From G965220825 sp965220825 (GTDB lineage Bacteria; Pseudomonadota; Alphaproteobacteria; UBA828): 64,000 nucleotides of DNA. The stretch covers positions 930,001 through 994,000 of the forward strand of contig OZ244839.1 of assembly GCA_965220825.1 (NCBI GenBank). The letters are read 5' to 3'. The position numbers were made by a program, and so were the translations under genes. The first letter of the stretch is position 1. Each line of letters starts with the position of its first letter. Below are positions 7,837 through 16,332 of this stretch, one piece after another. A model generated the notes under the pieces. The model had not been told where the DNA came from. It saw only the letters and a list, made by a program, of their open reading frames with translations, and made no database searches.

Positions 7837-9084
7837 GTGTTCAAGTCCGATCTCATGCGCGTTCTCTCGGAACGCGGCTTCATCCACCAATGTACCGACG
7901 ATGCGGCCCTCGATTCCCTTGCCGCGTCCCAACGGGTCACGGCCTATATCGGCTTCGACTGCACCGCCGACAGCCTCCATGTCGGGAGCCTCGTCCCCAT
8001 CATGATGCTGCGATGGGTACAAAGCACCGGCCATACCCCCATCGTGCTGCTGGGGGGCGGTACCACGAAGGTGGGCGATCCGAGCGGACGCGACGAAACG
8101 CGTTCCGTACTCAGCGAAGAGCGGATCGCCACCAACAAGGCCGGCATTCGCCGCTCTTTCGAGCCCTTCCTTTCCTTCGGCGAGGGGCCCGAGGACGCCC
8201 GCCTTATGGACAATGCGGAATGGCTGGACGCGCTGCATTACGTCCCCCTCCTGCGGGACATCGGCCGCCATTTCTCGGTCAATCGCATGCTGACGCTGGA
8301 GAGCGTGCGCCTCCGCCTCGAGCGCGAACAGCCTTTGAGCTTCCTCGAGTTCAACTATCCCATCCTCCAGGCATACGACTTCCTCGAGCTTTCACGCCGC
8401 GTCGACTGCCGGGTCCAGATGGGCGGCTCGGACCAGTGGGGCAACATCGTGAGCGGCGTGGAGCTCGCCCGCCGGGTAGACGGCCGCAGCCTCTACGGCC
8501 TGACCTCGCCGCTGATCACGCTGGCTTCCGGCGCCAAGATGGGAAAGACCGCCCAAGGCGCCGTCTGGATCAACCCGGAGCGCCTTTCCGCCTACGACTA
8601 CTGGCAGTATTGGCGCAACACGGACGATGCGGATGTGGGTCGCTTCCTGCGCCTCTTCACCGAGCTGCCGCTGGACGAGATCGCGCGCCACGATGCACTG
8701 GAAGGCGCCGAGCTCAACGAGTCCAAGAAGCTTCTGGCGACGGAAGCGACTCGCCTTTGCCGGGGCGAACAGGCGGCGGCGGCGGCGGCCGAAACGGCGC
8801 GGCAGACCTTCGAACAGGGCGCTGCGGGCACGGAGCTGCCGGTTGTGAAGATCCCGCGCGCGGAGTTCGAGGCGGGCGTAGCGGCGGCCGCCCTCCTGCA
8901 ACGGACGGGGCTCTGCGCCACCGGTGGCGAGGCGAAGCGTCTGATCCGAGGTGGCGGCGCGCGCATCAACGGGGTGCGGATCGACTCCGAAACCCGTCAA
9001 GCGACCCTCGCAGACTTCGATGCGGATGGCCGGATCAAGCTATCGGCGGGCAAGAAGCGGCATGCGATGATCCATCCCACATGA
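7837..9084 (+). CDS. tyrS: Tyrosyl-tRNA synthetase
   Basis: Class I aminoacyl-tRNA synthetase charging tRNA-Tyr. The HIGH-like HVGS (48-51) and KMSKS-like KMGKT (234-238) motifs are present, as are TTKVGDPSGRDE and the GGSDQWGN tyrosine/ATP site. A C-terminal S4 RNA-binding domain (LIRGGGARINGVRI) closes the 415-residue protein. The start is inferred: a GTG at 7837 gives VFKSDLMRVLSERGFIHQ, which matches family N-termini, while the longer open frame runs back over the anmK side and looks non-coding. An ATG six codons further in (7855) is possible. Confidence 0.95.
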   Translation: MFKSDLMRVLSERGFIHQCTDDAALDSLAASQRVTAYIGFDCTADSLHVGSLVPIMMLRWVQSTGHTPIVLLGGGTTKVGDPSGRDETRSVLSEERIATNKAGIRRSFEPFLSFGEGPEDARLMDNAEWLDALHYVPLLRDIGRHFSVNRMLTLESVRLRLEREQPLSFLEFNYPILQAYDFLELSRRVDCRVQMGGSDQWGNIVSGVELARRVDGRSLYGLTSPLITLASGAKMGKTAQGAVWINPERLSAYDYWQYWRNTDDADVGRFLRLFTELPLDEIARHDALEGAELNESKKLLATEATRLCRGEQAAAAAAETARQTFEQGAAGTELPVVKIPRAEFEAGVAAAALLQRTGLCATGGEAKRLIRGGGARINGVRIDSETRQATLADFDADGRIKLSAGKKRHAMIHPT

Positions 9085-9130
9085 CACGCCGCCGGCCCTG
9101 ACCCGCGCCGAACCGTCGAGCACGCCCCTT

Positions 9131-10807
9131 TCAAGCCGCGAAGCGGTCCAGAACATGACCGGGGGGCGGCACGTCCAGATAGTCGCTGCCGTCGAACACC
9201 TGAACGCCATTGACCCAGACACCGTGGACCCCCTGCGCATCCCGCAGCAGCCGGCTTTCACCGCCCGGAAGGTCGTCGACCCGGCGCAACGGCCCTCGTT
9301 CCACGCCTTCGGGATCAAACAGAAGCAGGTCCGCGAATTTGCCCGGCGCGAGCTCGCCCCGGTCCGCTATGCCATAGAGCCGCGCCGGCAGGCTGGTGAT
9401 ACGGCGGATCCCGTCCTCCAGCCCGAAGACGCTCTTCTCCCGCACCCAGTGGCCCAGCAGATGCAGGCCGTACGCCGCATCGCACAAATAGCAGAGATGC
9501 GCGCCGGCGTCCGAGAGGCTGATGAGGCCGGCCTCGTGGCGCAGGAGGGGCTCCACCGCCGCTTCATCGGAATTCAGCAGCGCTGCGTTGAAGACCGTCC
9601 CCAGCCTCTCGTCGGACGCCAGGTCGAACATGATGTCCACCGGGTCGCGCCGCTCCCGCTCGGCGATGGCGGCGATGGTCTCCCCTTCCAATGCGCGGTT
9701 CCGGGGCGCGTCGGCCATGGCGACCTCGACCTTCTGCCAATCGCCGTAGAACAGCTTTCCGCGCTGAGGCTTTTCCAGGTCGGCGCGGAAGCGGTCTCGG
9801 AACGCGCGGCTGCCGATAATGGCAAGGAACTCCTCGTCGGAGGCGTTGTGCAGCGGCTCCCAGGCGTCGAGGCTCTGAAGCGGAAAGGCCGTCCGCATGG
9901 AAAAGTCCATGCTGAGCGGCTGGCACGAGACCTGCGCCCAGACGCCGTGGCCCCTGCGCTGGGCGGCGGCGGCGTCCTCCAGCATTCCGACGGCCCGGTC
10001 GGGAAAGGTATCGTTGTGAAGCGCGGCGGTCATGAAGACGGGCCGGCCCGTCTCCGCCGCCAGCTCCTCCAGAAACGGAACCGTCACGCCCGGCCCGACG
10101 GTAAGCTGGAAGACGCCGCGGCCGGCCTCCCCCAGCGTCCCCACCAGCGCGCGAAGCTCCGCCTCGTCGGCGAGCCGCGAGGGCATGGGTATGCCGCCAT
10201 CCCCATTGTGGTTGATGGAGGTGGATGTCGCGAACCCGATGGCGCCCGCCTCCAGCGCCTCGGCCACCATGGCGCGCATGGTCGCAATCTCGTCCTCGGT
10301 CGCCGTCCGATCCGAGGCCTCCGGGCCGAGCACGGCGGTGCGCACCGCCGAATGACCCACGAAGACGCCGGCATTGGGATAGCAGCCCTTGCGGCGCAGC
10401 AGCGCGAGATAGTCCGGGAAGCTCTCGAAGCTCCAGTCGATGCCGGCCTCGAGCGCCGCGATGGACATGCCCTCGACTTCGGCGAGATTGCGGGCGATCT
10501 GCTCGCGCCGGTCAGGCGGGCAAGGCGCGATGCTGAAGCCGCAATTACCCATCACGACCGTGGTCACGCCGAGCGCGGGCGAGGGCGTTGCCCGGCTCTC
10601 CCATGTCAGCTGCGCGTCGTAATGGGTGTGGACATCGACAATACCGGGCGCAAGAACGAGGCCGTCCGCATCGACCGTCTGGCGGGCGTCTTCCGTCACC
10701 CGGCCTATGCCGACAATACGGTCGCCGTCGACCGCTACGTCCGCTTCCATCAGCGGATTGCCCACGCCGTCGGCAACCCGTGCACCGCGAATGACCAGAT
10801 CGTGCAT
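9131..10807 (-). CDS. N-acyl-D-amino-acid deacylase family amidohydrolase
   Basis: Metal-dependent amidohydrolase of the D-aminoacylase/dihydroorotase-like class. The family hydrolyses N-acyl-D-amino acids or related amides. The metal-binding VDVHTHYDAQ is at 58-66 and is followed by the GNCGFSIAPC stretch typical of this subfamily. The C-terminal ISLSDAGAHLCYLCDA and GVWVNGVQVFDG blocks match the composite barrel plus beta-sandwich fold. At 558 residues it has the usual length. It lies 36 bases downstream of the nitrile-hydratase-like alpha gene on the same strand, so the operon may turn a nitrile or thiocyanate-like substrate into an amide and then deacylate a product. The substrate is unknown. 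Confidence 0.85.
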   Translation of the reverse strand: MHDLVIRGARVADGVGNPLMEADVAVDGDRIVGIGRVTEDARQTVDADGLVLAPGIVDVHTHYDAQLTWESRATPSPALGVTTVVMGNCGFSIAPCPPDRREQIARNLAEVEGMSIAALEAGIDWSFESFPDYLALLRRKGCYPNAGVFVGHSAVRTAVLGPEASDRTATEDEIATMRAMVAEALEAGAIGFATSTSINHNGDGGIPMPSRLADEAELRALVGTLGEAGRGVFQLTVGPGVTVPFLEELAAETGRPVFMTAALHNDTFPDRAVGMLEDAAAAQRRGHGVWAQVSCQPLSMDFSMRTAFPLQSLDAWEPLHNASDEEFLAIIGSRAFRDRFRADLEKPQRGKLFYGDWQKVEVAMADAPRNRALEGETIAAIAERERRDPVDIMFDLASDERLGTVFNAALLNSDEAAVEPLLRHEAGLISLSDAGAHLCYLCDAAYGLHLLGHWVREKSVFGLEDGIRRITSLPARLYGIADRGELAPGKFADLLLFDPEGVERGPLRRVDDLPGGESRLLRDAQGVHGVWVNGVQVFDGSDYLDVPPPGHVLDRFAA

Positions 10808-10843
10808 GCTCTTTCGTCCCGTCCCGTTCCGCCGCGCGGCCCG

Positions 10844-11461
10844 TCAGCCCACCTGCGGCACGGCCACACCGATAAGGCAGTCGCGGGTCGCGAGATCGGC
10901 AAGGGCGTCCTCGCCCCAGCCGTCGGTTCCATCGGGCCGGCGCGGCAGAACCATGTAGCGCATGTCGGCCGTGGAGTCGTGAACCCGGACCGTCACATCG
11001 TCGGGAAGCACCGTCCCGAACTCACGCAGCACCGCGCGGGGCTCCCGCACCACGCGGGAGCGGTAGGCCTTGGACTTGTACCAGTCCGGCGGGAAGCCCA
11101 GCAGATTGCGCGGATAGCATGAGCACAGCGTACAGACCACGACATTGTGGACCGCCGGCGTGTTCTCGACGACCACCAGATGGGTCGGGCCAAGATCCAC
11201 GCCGAGGCTCGCACAGGCCGCCGAACCGTCCGCCAGAAGGGACTCTCTGAACGCGTCGTCCGTCCAGGCGCGGGCCGCCACCTTGCCACCCAGGGCGGGG
11301 CTGCGGGAATCCATGACCTCGATCTGCGCACGTACCTCCTCGGCGGAAAAGACGCCCTTTTCTATGAGGAGTTCGCGCACAGCGACTTCCATGGTCTGGT
11401 AGTAGGTGAGCGGGCCGTCCTCGTCCGCGGGCGGTGTGTGATCGTGGATTTCTGCAACCAT
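10844..11461 (-). CDS. Nitrile hydratase alpha / thiocyanate hydrolase gamma subunit (cobalt type)
   Basis: Metal-carrying subunit of the nitrile hydratase family, which hydrates nitriles to amides (or thiocyanate to COS and ammonia in the three-subunit relative). The claw-setting motif CTLCSC is at residues 110-115. Thr rather than Ser at the second position indicates non-corrin cobalt. PPDWYKSKAYRSRVVREPR and the C-terminal RPDGTDGW are also family blocks. The residues after the motif are RN rather than the common WP. The ATG at 11461 has AAAGGA eight bases upstream; a GTG at 11488 overlapping the previous stop is the alternative. It follows two genes that together make up a beta subunit. 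Confidence 0.88.
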   Translation of the reverse strand: MVAEIHDHTPPADEDGPLTYYQTMEVAVRELLIEKGVFSAEEVRAQIEVMDSRSPALGGKVAARAWTDDAFRESLLADGSAACASLGVDLGPTHLVVVENTPAVHNVVVCTLCSCYPRNLLGFPPDWYKSKAYRSRVVREPRAVLREFGTVLPDDVTVRVHDSTADMRYMVLPRRPDGTDGWGEDALADLATRDCLIGVAVPQVG

Positions 11462-11484
11462 GTCCTTGATCCTTTCGCCGGCCG

Positions 11485-11778
11485 TCACGCCCCGGCGGGC
11501 TCGAGCCAGTGGTCGTAAATCTCGATGTCGACCGTGTCGTCCTGTGGGCCGTCATAGTCCGGCCAGAGCGCGGTCTGCACGAAGCGCACCCGGTAGAGGG
11601 TCTGCTTCGCGCTATCGCCCCGCCCGAATGCGAGTTCCTCCGGATTGCCGAACGCACCGCAAGAGCGCTCCACCACGCCCGTGGCGCCGCGGGCGTAATA
11701 GGGCGTGCGCACGTGACCGGGCGGGAAGGCGCGGCGCACCCGCACGCGGTCACCCGCCGAGAAACGCGGCGCCGTCAT
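11485..11778 (-). CDS. Nitrile hydratase beta subunit, C-terminal half as a separate protein
   Basis: This 97-residue protein matches the C-terminal SH3-like barrel of nitrile hydratase beta: FSAGDRVRVRRAFPPGHVRTPYYARG..GVVE, then the ending TLYRVRFVQTALW..DTVDIEIYDHWLEPA. In classical enzymes this is fused to an N-terminal helical half; here that half is the preceding gene, overlapping by four bases (ATGA). The same split is known for thiocyanate hydrolase and for some three-subunit nitrile hydratases. It therefore should form the assembled heterotrimeric core with its two neighbours. Confidence 0.85.
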   Translation of the reverse strand: MTAPRFSAGDRVRVRRAFPPGHVRTPYYARGATGVVERSCGAFGNPEELAFGRGDSAKQTLYRVRFVQTALWPDYDGPQDDTVDIEIYDHWLEPAGA

Positions 11779-12101
11779 TCCGCCCCGCTCCCCCGCGCTT
11801 CGACCTCGGCCATGCGCCGGCCGAGTTCGTCCGCCGAAATCACGCCCTTCTGAAGCAGACTGCTCACGATGGAGGCCATCCAGCGCTCGTAATAGCTCAT
11901 GGAATCGTAGGCCTCCGCACCGAGGGACTCGATCCCACGGCGCAACTCGTCCACGGTGATGATGCGCCGCTCCCGACTGGAGAGCAGGCAGAGCAACGCG
12001 TCCACCCGCTTTTCCCAGAACAGATGCGCATGCTCCGCACGTTCAACCGCGTCCGCCGGCAGCCCGCCAATATCGTGGCAACCTCGTCCCGGATCGTTCA
12101 T
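11775..12101 (-). CDS. Nitrile hydratase beta subunit, N-terminal half as a separate protein
   Basis: A 108-residue helical protein with HDIGGLPA..., FWEKRVDALLCLL and MSYYERWMASIVSSLLQKGVISADEL. These correspond to the N-terminal part of nitrile hydratase beta (the SYYExW block is diagnostic). It is the first gene of the apparent operon (N-half, C-half, alpha, amidohydrolase) and overlaps the next gene by four bases. GAGGCGGGG stands just before the ATG. No nitrile-hydratase activator (cobalt or iron chaperone) gene is seen next to it. Confidence 0.8.
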   Translation of the reverse strand: MNDPGRGCHDIGGLPADAVERAEHAHLFWEKRVDALLCLLSSRERRIITVDELRRGIESLGAEAYDSMSYYERWMASIVSSLLQKGVISADELGRRMAEVEARGSGAE

Positions 12102-12321
12102 CGCCCCGCCTCGCTTGCCTTACGCCGCCGCGACAGCGTAGAGCGTTTCCGCCGCAGGCGTAAATAGCTGGCGAACGATCACCCCAATAGAGAGGTCAAT
12201 TTCGCATGCCGATTCACAAATCGGCCCTCGGCAACTGCCTTGTCGATGATGAGGCCGCCGCCCTGCGGTCGGTTGCGGCCGAAATGGCCGGGGTGGGAGT
12301 GCGGCGGTGGCGAGCCAGTCG

Positions 12322-13692
12322 TTAATTGCCGCCGCGGTCGGCGATGTCCGGCGCGTCATCCCGGTCGATAAGGCCGTGGTTCACCAGCTTGGTCTGGATC
12401 ATCCATGGCGAAACCGCAAAGCGTTCGGCGGCGTCGTTCTGCCTGTCTTCCGAGAAATCGCCGGCCAGCATCTCCTCCACCGAGGTAAACGGGGCCAGCA
12501 GTTCGGCAGCGAATGCGCGCTGCATTTTTTGCCTGTAGCTGTACGTACTCGTGGCGGGAGCAAGCGGTTCGCCGGCCCAGCTCATCGAGCCGCCGAGCAG
12601 GCGATCGCCGATCAGACGCGCGAGTTCGAACCGCCGCCCGGTTTCCCGTTTCGGTCGGAGCGTCAGCCGGGCACCTTGATCTTCAGGGTCGAATACAAAA
12701 GACATGCTGTCGGTACGGCAGTCCGAGTCCACGATCGCGGCGACCGTCGTACCGGCGAACTCCGCGAGTTTCCGGTTGGAAACCGGCTCGCCGTCGAGAG
12801 CTTCCTGGCAGCGCAATCGACGGGCGCTTTCTTCTCCGATGCGCCATGGCTCGTTCTCTCCCGCCCCGTGTTTCATGCCGGCTGCATCCGTCAGCGCGGC
12901 CGCATCGCCGATGTCGATTTCGAAACCTCTTGCCTGCGCGGTTTCCGCGATTTCCCGCGCCGAGATCATTCGCTCTGCCGCACCGCTTCGACGCGCCGCA
13001 TCGGCGGCGATTTCGCCCAACGCCTCCGTTCCGAGCGCCGAGGCGTCCCGGAGACGAAGATGGATTGCAGCCTCGTCCGCTTCGCCGGGGTCGTAGCCGA
13101 GCTGCGCTTCCAGCCTTCGGAGGCACGCAATATCGGGCTGCTGTCGTTCGGTTACGAGATCACTCCACAGGCGATGGAGATTGGTATTGCGAATATTCTC
13201 CCGTTCCAGCCGGGCCAGAATGTCCTCGACGAACCGGTCGATTCCCTCTTCCAGCTCGGCCGACGGAATCGTCTGGTGCCCGGCAGCGCCCATGTAACGG
13301 AACAGGACATCGTCGGGATCTTTGGACGGTTCCGAGTCTAGGAAGGACTGCACCCCATCCGACCAGATCGCGATGTTGGGCCAGACATAGCCGTCGCCCA
13401 CGGTCGTCATTCGATGGGCAAAATCCCAGCGGTCGCGAGCTTCGCGGGCTTCGCGCTTGGAAGGCCGGACGACTTCCCAGCGTAGCCGCCACCAGTTCCA
13501 GGCCAGCCATTCGGCGAGGGGGTAGCCGGCGATATGGGGGCCGCGGCGAAGCTCGCCGAGCGCGGTGTCCTCGCCGAGGGTCAGCGGCTGCTGGTTGGCC
13601 GTGACGTCGAGCAGGCCGAAAGTGGCCCGCTCTTCGGCGGCACCTGAAGAGAGCTCCTCGCAAGACAGCGAAATCGTCAGTCTTTGAGACAT
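12322..13692 (-). CDS. Uncharacterised protein with degenerate ImmA/IrrE-like C-terminal domain (module copy A, large)
   Basis: Function unknown. About 456 residues. The N-terminal region carries EERAT (20-24), NWWR (66-69) and GDGYVWPNIAIWSDG (99-113). A long alpha-helical middle follows, then an ImmA/IrrE-like C-terminus with FAAELLAP (394-401) and a winged-helix-like end (AAERFAVSPWMIQTKLVN, about 421-438). Where a peptidase would have HExxH the sequence reads ARLIGD (358-363), so zinc-peptidase activity is unlikely. All these landmarks recur in the protein at 52814-54088. The ATG at 13692 overlaps the stop of the upstream small gene by 16 bases, giving tight translational coupling. Upstream open frame is ignored because it overlaps that gene fully. 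Confidence 0.75.
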   Translation of the reverse strand: MSQRLTISLSCEELSSGAAEERATFGLLDVTANQQPLTLGEDTALGELRRGPHIAGYPLAEWLAWNWWRLRWEVVRPSKREAREARDRWDFAHRMTTVGDGYVWPNIAIWSDGVQSFLDSEPSKDPDDVLFRYMGAAGHQTIPSAELEEGIDRFVEDILARLERENIRNTNLHRLWSDLVTERQQPDIACLRRLEAQLGYDPGEADEAAIHLRLRDASALGTEALGEIAADAARRSGAAERMISAREIAETAQARGFEIDIGDAAALTDAAGMKHGAGENEPWRIGEESARRLRCQEALDGEPVSNRKLAEFAGTTVAAIVDSDCRTDSMSFVFDPEDQGARLTLRPKRETGRRFELARLIGDRLLGGSMSWAGEPLAPATSTYSYRQKMQRAFAAELLAPFTSVEEMLAGDFSEDRQNDAAERFAVSPWMIQTKLVNHGLIDRDDAPDIADRGGN

Positions 13693-14114
13693 CTCGACCG
13701 CCACTCCGTGACGACCAGCCGGCGCATGGCGTCGTCGTCCTCGCCCAAAGCATAACCATGATACTCGGGAGCTCTCCCGAGCTTGGCCTCGTAAGCGTGC
13801 CCCTCCGGATCGACAGCCCAGACATATTTGGGAAAACCGTCGTGCCCGGGAGCGCTGATCATGCCGCGTTTCAGTCCTTCGCGGAAGAGCGCCTGCGCTT
13901 CGGCGCGCCTCGGGTTCCGGCCGGCACCGTCGCACAGCGACTTGTTCGGGCGCGGATTCGCCGGCGGGTGAAATCCGTAATCGGCGCCCGACCGCTTGTG
14001 GTGAGGGCTGCCGGTATAGCGCGCCTTGTCGACGAGGCGGTCCAGGAGGCCGGGGTCGATCGCGTCCCGGGGAACGAATCTCCGCCTCGGATTGTTTCCT
14101 TGACGCGTGGGCAT
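13677..14114 (-). CDS. Uncharacterised small basic protein with GSP-HK motif (module copy A, small)
   Basis: Function unknown. A 145-residue basic protein with YTGSPHHK (33-40), PRPNK, a single Cys (61), FPKYVW (94-99), a D-x-x-G turn and PEYHGY (116-121). The same landmarks in the same order occur in the 127-residue protein at 54088-54471, so the two are homologues. Each precedes and overlaps a large pseudo-IrrE protein. A partner, substrate or inhibitor of the large protein is the natural guess, but nothing in the sequence proves a toxin, nuclease or regulator role. Confidence 0.7.
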   Translation of the reverse strand: MPTRQGNNPRRRFVPRDAIDPGLLDRLVDKARYTGSPHHKRSGADYGFHPPANPRPNKSLCDGAGRNPRRAEAQALFREGLKRGMISAPGHDGFPKYVWAVDPEGHAYEAKLGRAPEYHGYALGEDDDAMRRLVVTEWRSRCLKD

Positions 14115-14297
14115 CTGGAGTGCGTTCCCGCTACGGTGTCCAAAAGCGCACAGTCGAGAAGCCGCCGCTCCGTTCGCCTGGACGATATTGCCGTCGGTGT
14201 CGGTATCTCAACGGGTTTTTCTCCCGCCCTTCACTCCCCTGCCAATGGCATGTCCTCGTCTCCCGTCCGCGCCCGCACGCGCTCCGGGCAGCGAACT

Positions 14298-15095
14298 CTA
14301 TTCGCCCTTGAAGGCGGCCGGACGGCGGTCGCGAAATGAAGCGGTGCCCTCGGCAAGGTCGCGGGTTTCCGCGAGGTCTCTAAAGGAGCGGGATTCGAGC
14401 CGGAGCGCCTCGTCCGTCGGCATGTCGAAGGCGCGCAACATCGTTTCCTTGGCGAAACGCTGGGCAAGCGGCGCCCGGCGCGCAAGGGTCTCGGCAAAGG
14501 CCATGGTCTCCGCCGCCAACCCGGCCGCCGGCACGATACGGTTCACAAGCCCGATATGGAGCGCGCGCTCGGCGCCGATCCGTTCGCCCGACAGAATCAT
14601 CTCCATGGCGTTCCCCAGCCCCACGATCCGCGGCAGGCGCACGCAACCGCCGTCGCACGGATGGAAGCCCCAGTTCACGTCCTGGTGGGCGAATTCCGCG
14701 TGGGGGGCGCAGAAACGGATGTCGCAGGCCTCGGCGAGCTCCAGACCGCCCGAAATCGCGTAGCCGTTGATCGCCGCGACAATCGGTTTGGCGATGGACA
14801 TTCCGCGGGTGATGCCACCGAAGCCGGGGCCGTCGGTGAAGCGCGCGCGAAACTCCGGCAACGGACGGTTCGCATAGTTCATGGTGTAGGTCTTGAGGTC
14901 CGCACCGGCGCAGAAGGCCTTGTCACCTGCGCCGGTAACGACGGCAACGCGCGCGGTGTCGTCTTGCGCGAATTCGCGCCAGCGCGCGATCAGCCGGTCG
15001 TTGGCGGCGAAATCCAGGGAGTTCATCCTCTCCGGCCGGTTGATGGTGATCAGGCGCACATGCCCGTGCGCTTCGTACAGGATGTCGTCGGTCAC
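14298..15095 (-). CDS. Enoyl-CoA hydratase/isomerase family protein
   Basis: Crotonase-fold protein acting on acyl-CoA thioesters. The oxyanion-hole segments KAFCAGADLKTY and NGYAISGGLELAEACDIRF are clear, and LPRIVGLGNAMEMILSGERI follows. Glu in GGLELAEACD and the downstream HQDVNWGFHPCDGG loop sit where catalytic residues of hydratases lie, but the usual second Glu is replaced, so the exact reaction is uncertain. 265 residues is normal. It is the last gene of a run with the CoxE- and CoxD-like genes, ten bases after the former. Confidence 0.88.
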   Translation of the reverse strand: MTDDILYEAHGHVRLITINRPERMNSLDFAANDRLIARWREFAQDDTARVAVVTGAGDKAFCAGADLKTYTMNYANRPLPEFRARFTDGPGFGGITRGMSIAKPIVAAINGYAISGGLELAEACDIRFCAPHAEFAHQDVNWGFHPCDGGCVRLPRIVGLGNAMEMILSGERIGAERALHIGLVNRIVPAAGLAAETMAFAETLARRAPLAQRFAKETMLRAFDMPTDEALRLESRSFRDLAETRDLAEGTASFRDRRPAAFKGE

Positions 15096-15105
15096 GGCCT
15101 TCCCC

Positions 15106-16332
15106 TCACAGCTGCAGCGATCGGGATCGCACCGGCGGCGCGCTGAGGGCCGCGGCGATATCGATCAAGCTCGCGATATTGTGAACCGGCCTGAAGTCGT
15201 CGATATGGGGCAGGATCGTGCGCACGCCGCCGGCCTCGGGCCGGAAGCCTTCGTAGCGCAGAAGCGGGTTGAGCCAGATCAGGCGCCGGCAGGACTTGTG
15301 CAGACGCTCGACGGCGCGCTGGAGCACACCCAGATCGTCCCGGTCCAGGCCGTCGGTAACCAGCAGCACCACGGCTCCCTGGGCCAGCACGCGGCGCGAC
15401 CAGTCCCGGTTGAAGCCCTCGAGGCATGGCCCGATCCTGGTGCCGCCGGACCAGTCCTGGACCGCCCGGCTCGCCCGCGCCACGGCCACGTCCACGTCCC
15501 GATGGCGGAGATGGCGCGTGATGTTGGTCAGCCGCGTGCCGAACAGGAAGCTGTGCACGCGGTCGCGGTCGCCGGTGACGGCATGGAGAAAGTGCAGAAA
15601 AAGCCGCGAGTAGCGATTCATGGAGCCCGAGACGTCGCACAGCACAACAAGCGGCGGCGGGCGGAAGGCGCGGGACCGGCGCTTCAATGCGAGCATGTCG
15701 CCGCTCGAGCGAAGGCCGGCCCGGAGCGTGGCCCGCATGTCGATACGCCGCCCGTTCGGGTCGGGCCGGAAGCGCCGCGTCGCCGCCGGCTTGATCGGAA
15801 GCCGGAGCGCGGCGATTGCTCTTTTGGCCTCGGCGAGTTCGTCCGCCGACATGTCCTCGAAGTCCATCTCCTGGAGCACTTCCCGCGCCGAGAAGGTAAG
15901 CGCGGCGTCCAGTTCGATCTGCATTTCCTCGCGCGCGTCGTCCGTCTCGGGGAGCCTGGGCGCAAGGGCATCGGAGACCCGGCGGCTCGCCGACGGCGCC
16001 TCGGGGAGCGGGAGCCGGTCGGAGGCCATGATCGGCGCGTCGCCCGCACTCTCGGGGCGGATCTCTCGCCAGAACAGCTGAAAGGCCTGTTCGAAAATCT
16101 CGTGATGGTCACGGCGCTCCACCAGGACGGCGTAGAGAGCGCGGTGGAAATCCTCCTTGCGCAGCGGGTTTACGGCCTCGACGGCGCGCACCGCTTCGAT
16201 GGTCTTGCCGGGCCCTGCAGGCAGCCCGGCACCGCGCAAGCCGCGCACGAAATGCATGATGTTGTAGGCCAGAACGCCCCCGCCGCCCGCGGCCCGGACG
16301 TCGGGTGCGCCTGCGGCGAGCGACTCCGTCAC
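15106..16332 (-). CDS. VWA domain protein, CoxE-like
   Basis: Von Willebrand factor A domain protein of the CoxE family. In CO-dehydrogenase clusters it acts with an AAA+ protein in maturing the molybdenum active site. The N-terminal half is helical and acidic (AREEMQIELDAALTFSAREVLQEMDFEDMS). The VWA MIDAS motif DVSGS is at 233-237, with SGGTRIG and LVTDGLD as the other metal-site segments. The ending RTILPHIDDFRPVHN is typical. The GTG start at 16332 overlaps the AAA+ gene stop by four bases. The longer open frame upstream is antisense-like filler. Confidence 0.88.
   Translation of the reverse strand: MTESLAAGAPDVRAAGGGGVLAYNIMHFVRGLRGAGLPAGPGKTIEAVRAVEAVNPLRKEDFHRALYAVLVERRDHHEIFEQAFQLFWREIRPESAGDAPIMASDRLPLPEAPSASRRVSDALAPRLPETDDAREEMQIELDAALTFSAREVLQEMDFEDMSADELAEAKRAIAALRLPIKPAATRRFRPDPNGRRIDMRATLRAGLRSSGDMLALKRRSRAFRPPPLVVLCDVSGSMNRYSRLFLHFLHAVTGDRDRVHSFLFGTRLTNITRHLRHRDVDVAVARASRAVQDWSGGTRIGPCLEGFNRDWSRRVLAQGAVVLLVTDGLDRDDLGVLQRAVERLHKSCRRLIWLNPLLRYEGFRPEAGGVRTILPHIDDFRPVHNIASLIDIAAALSAPPVRSRSLQL

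Noticed and set aside
9155..11122. Open frame of 655 codons on the plus strand over the amidohydrolase and the nitrile hydratase alpha gene
   Set aside because: Antisense to two clear genes; no motif or ribosome-binding site supports it.
12322..13692. Reading the pseudo-IrrE protein as an active ImmA-type anti-repressor of an integrated element
   Set aside because: HExxH is missing and no integrase, phage repressor or attachment sites are nearby.
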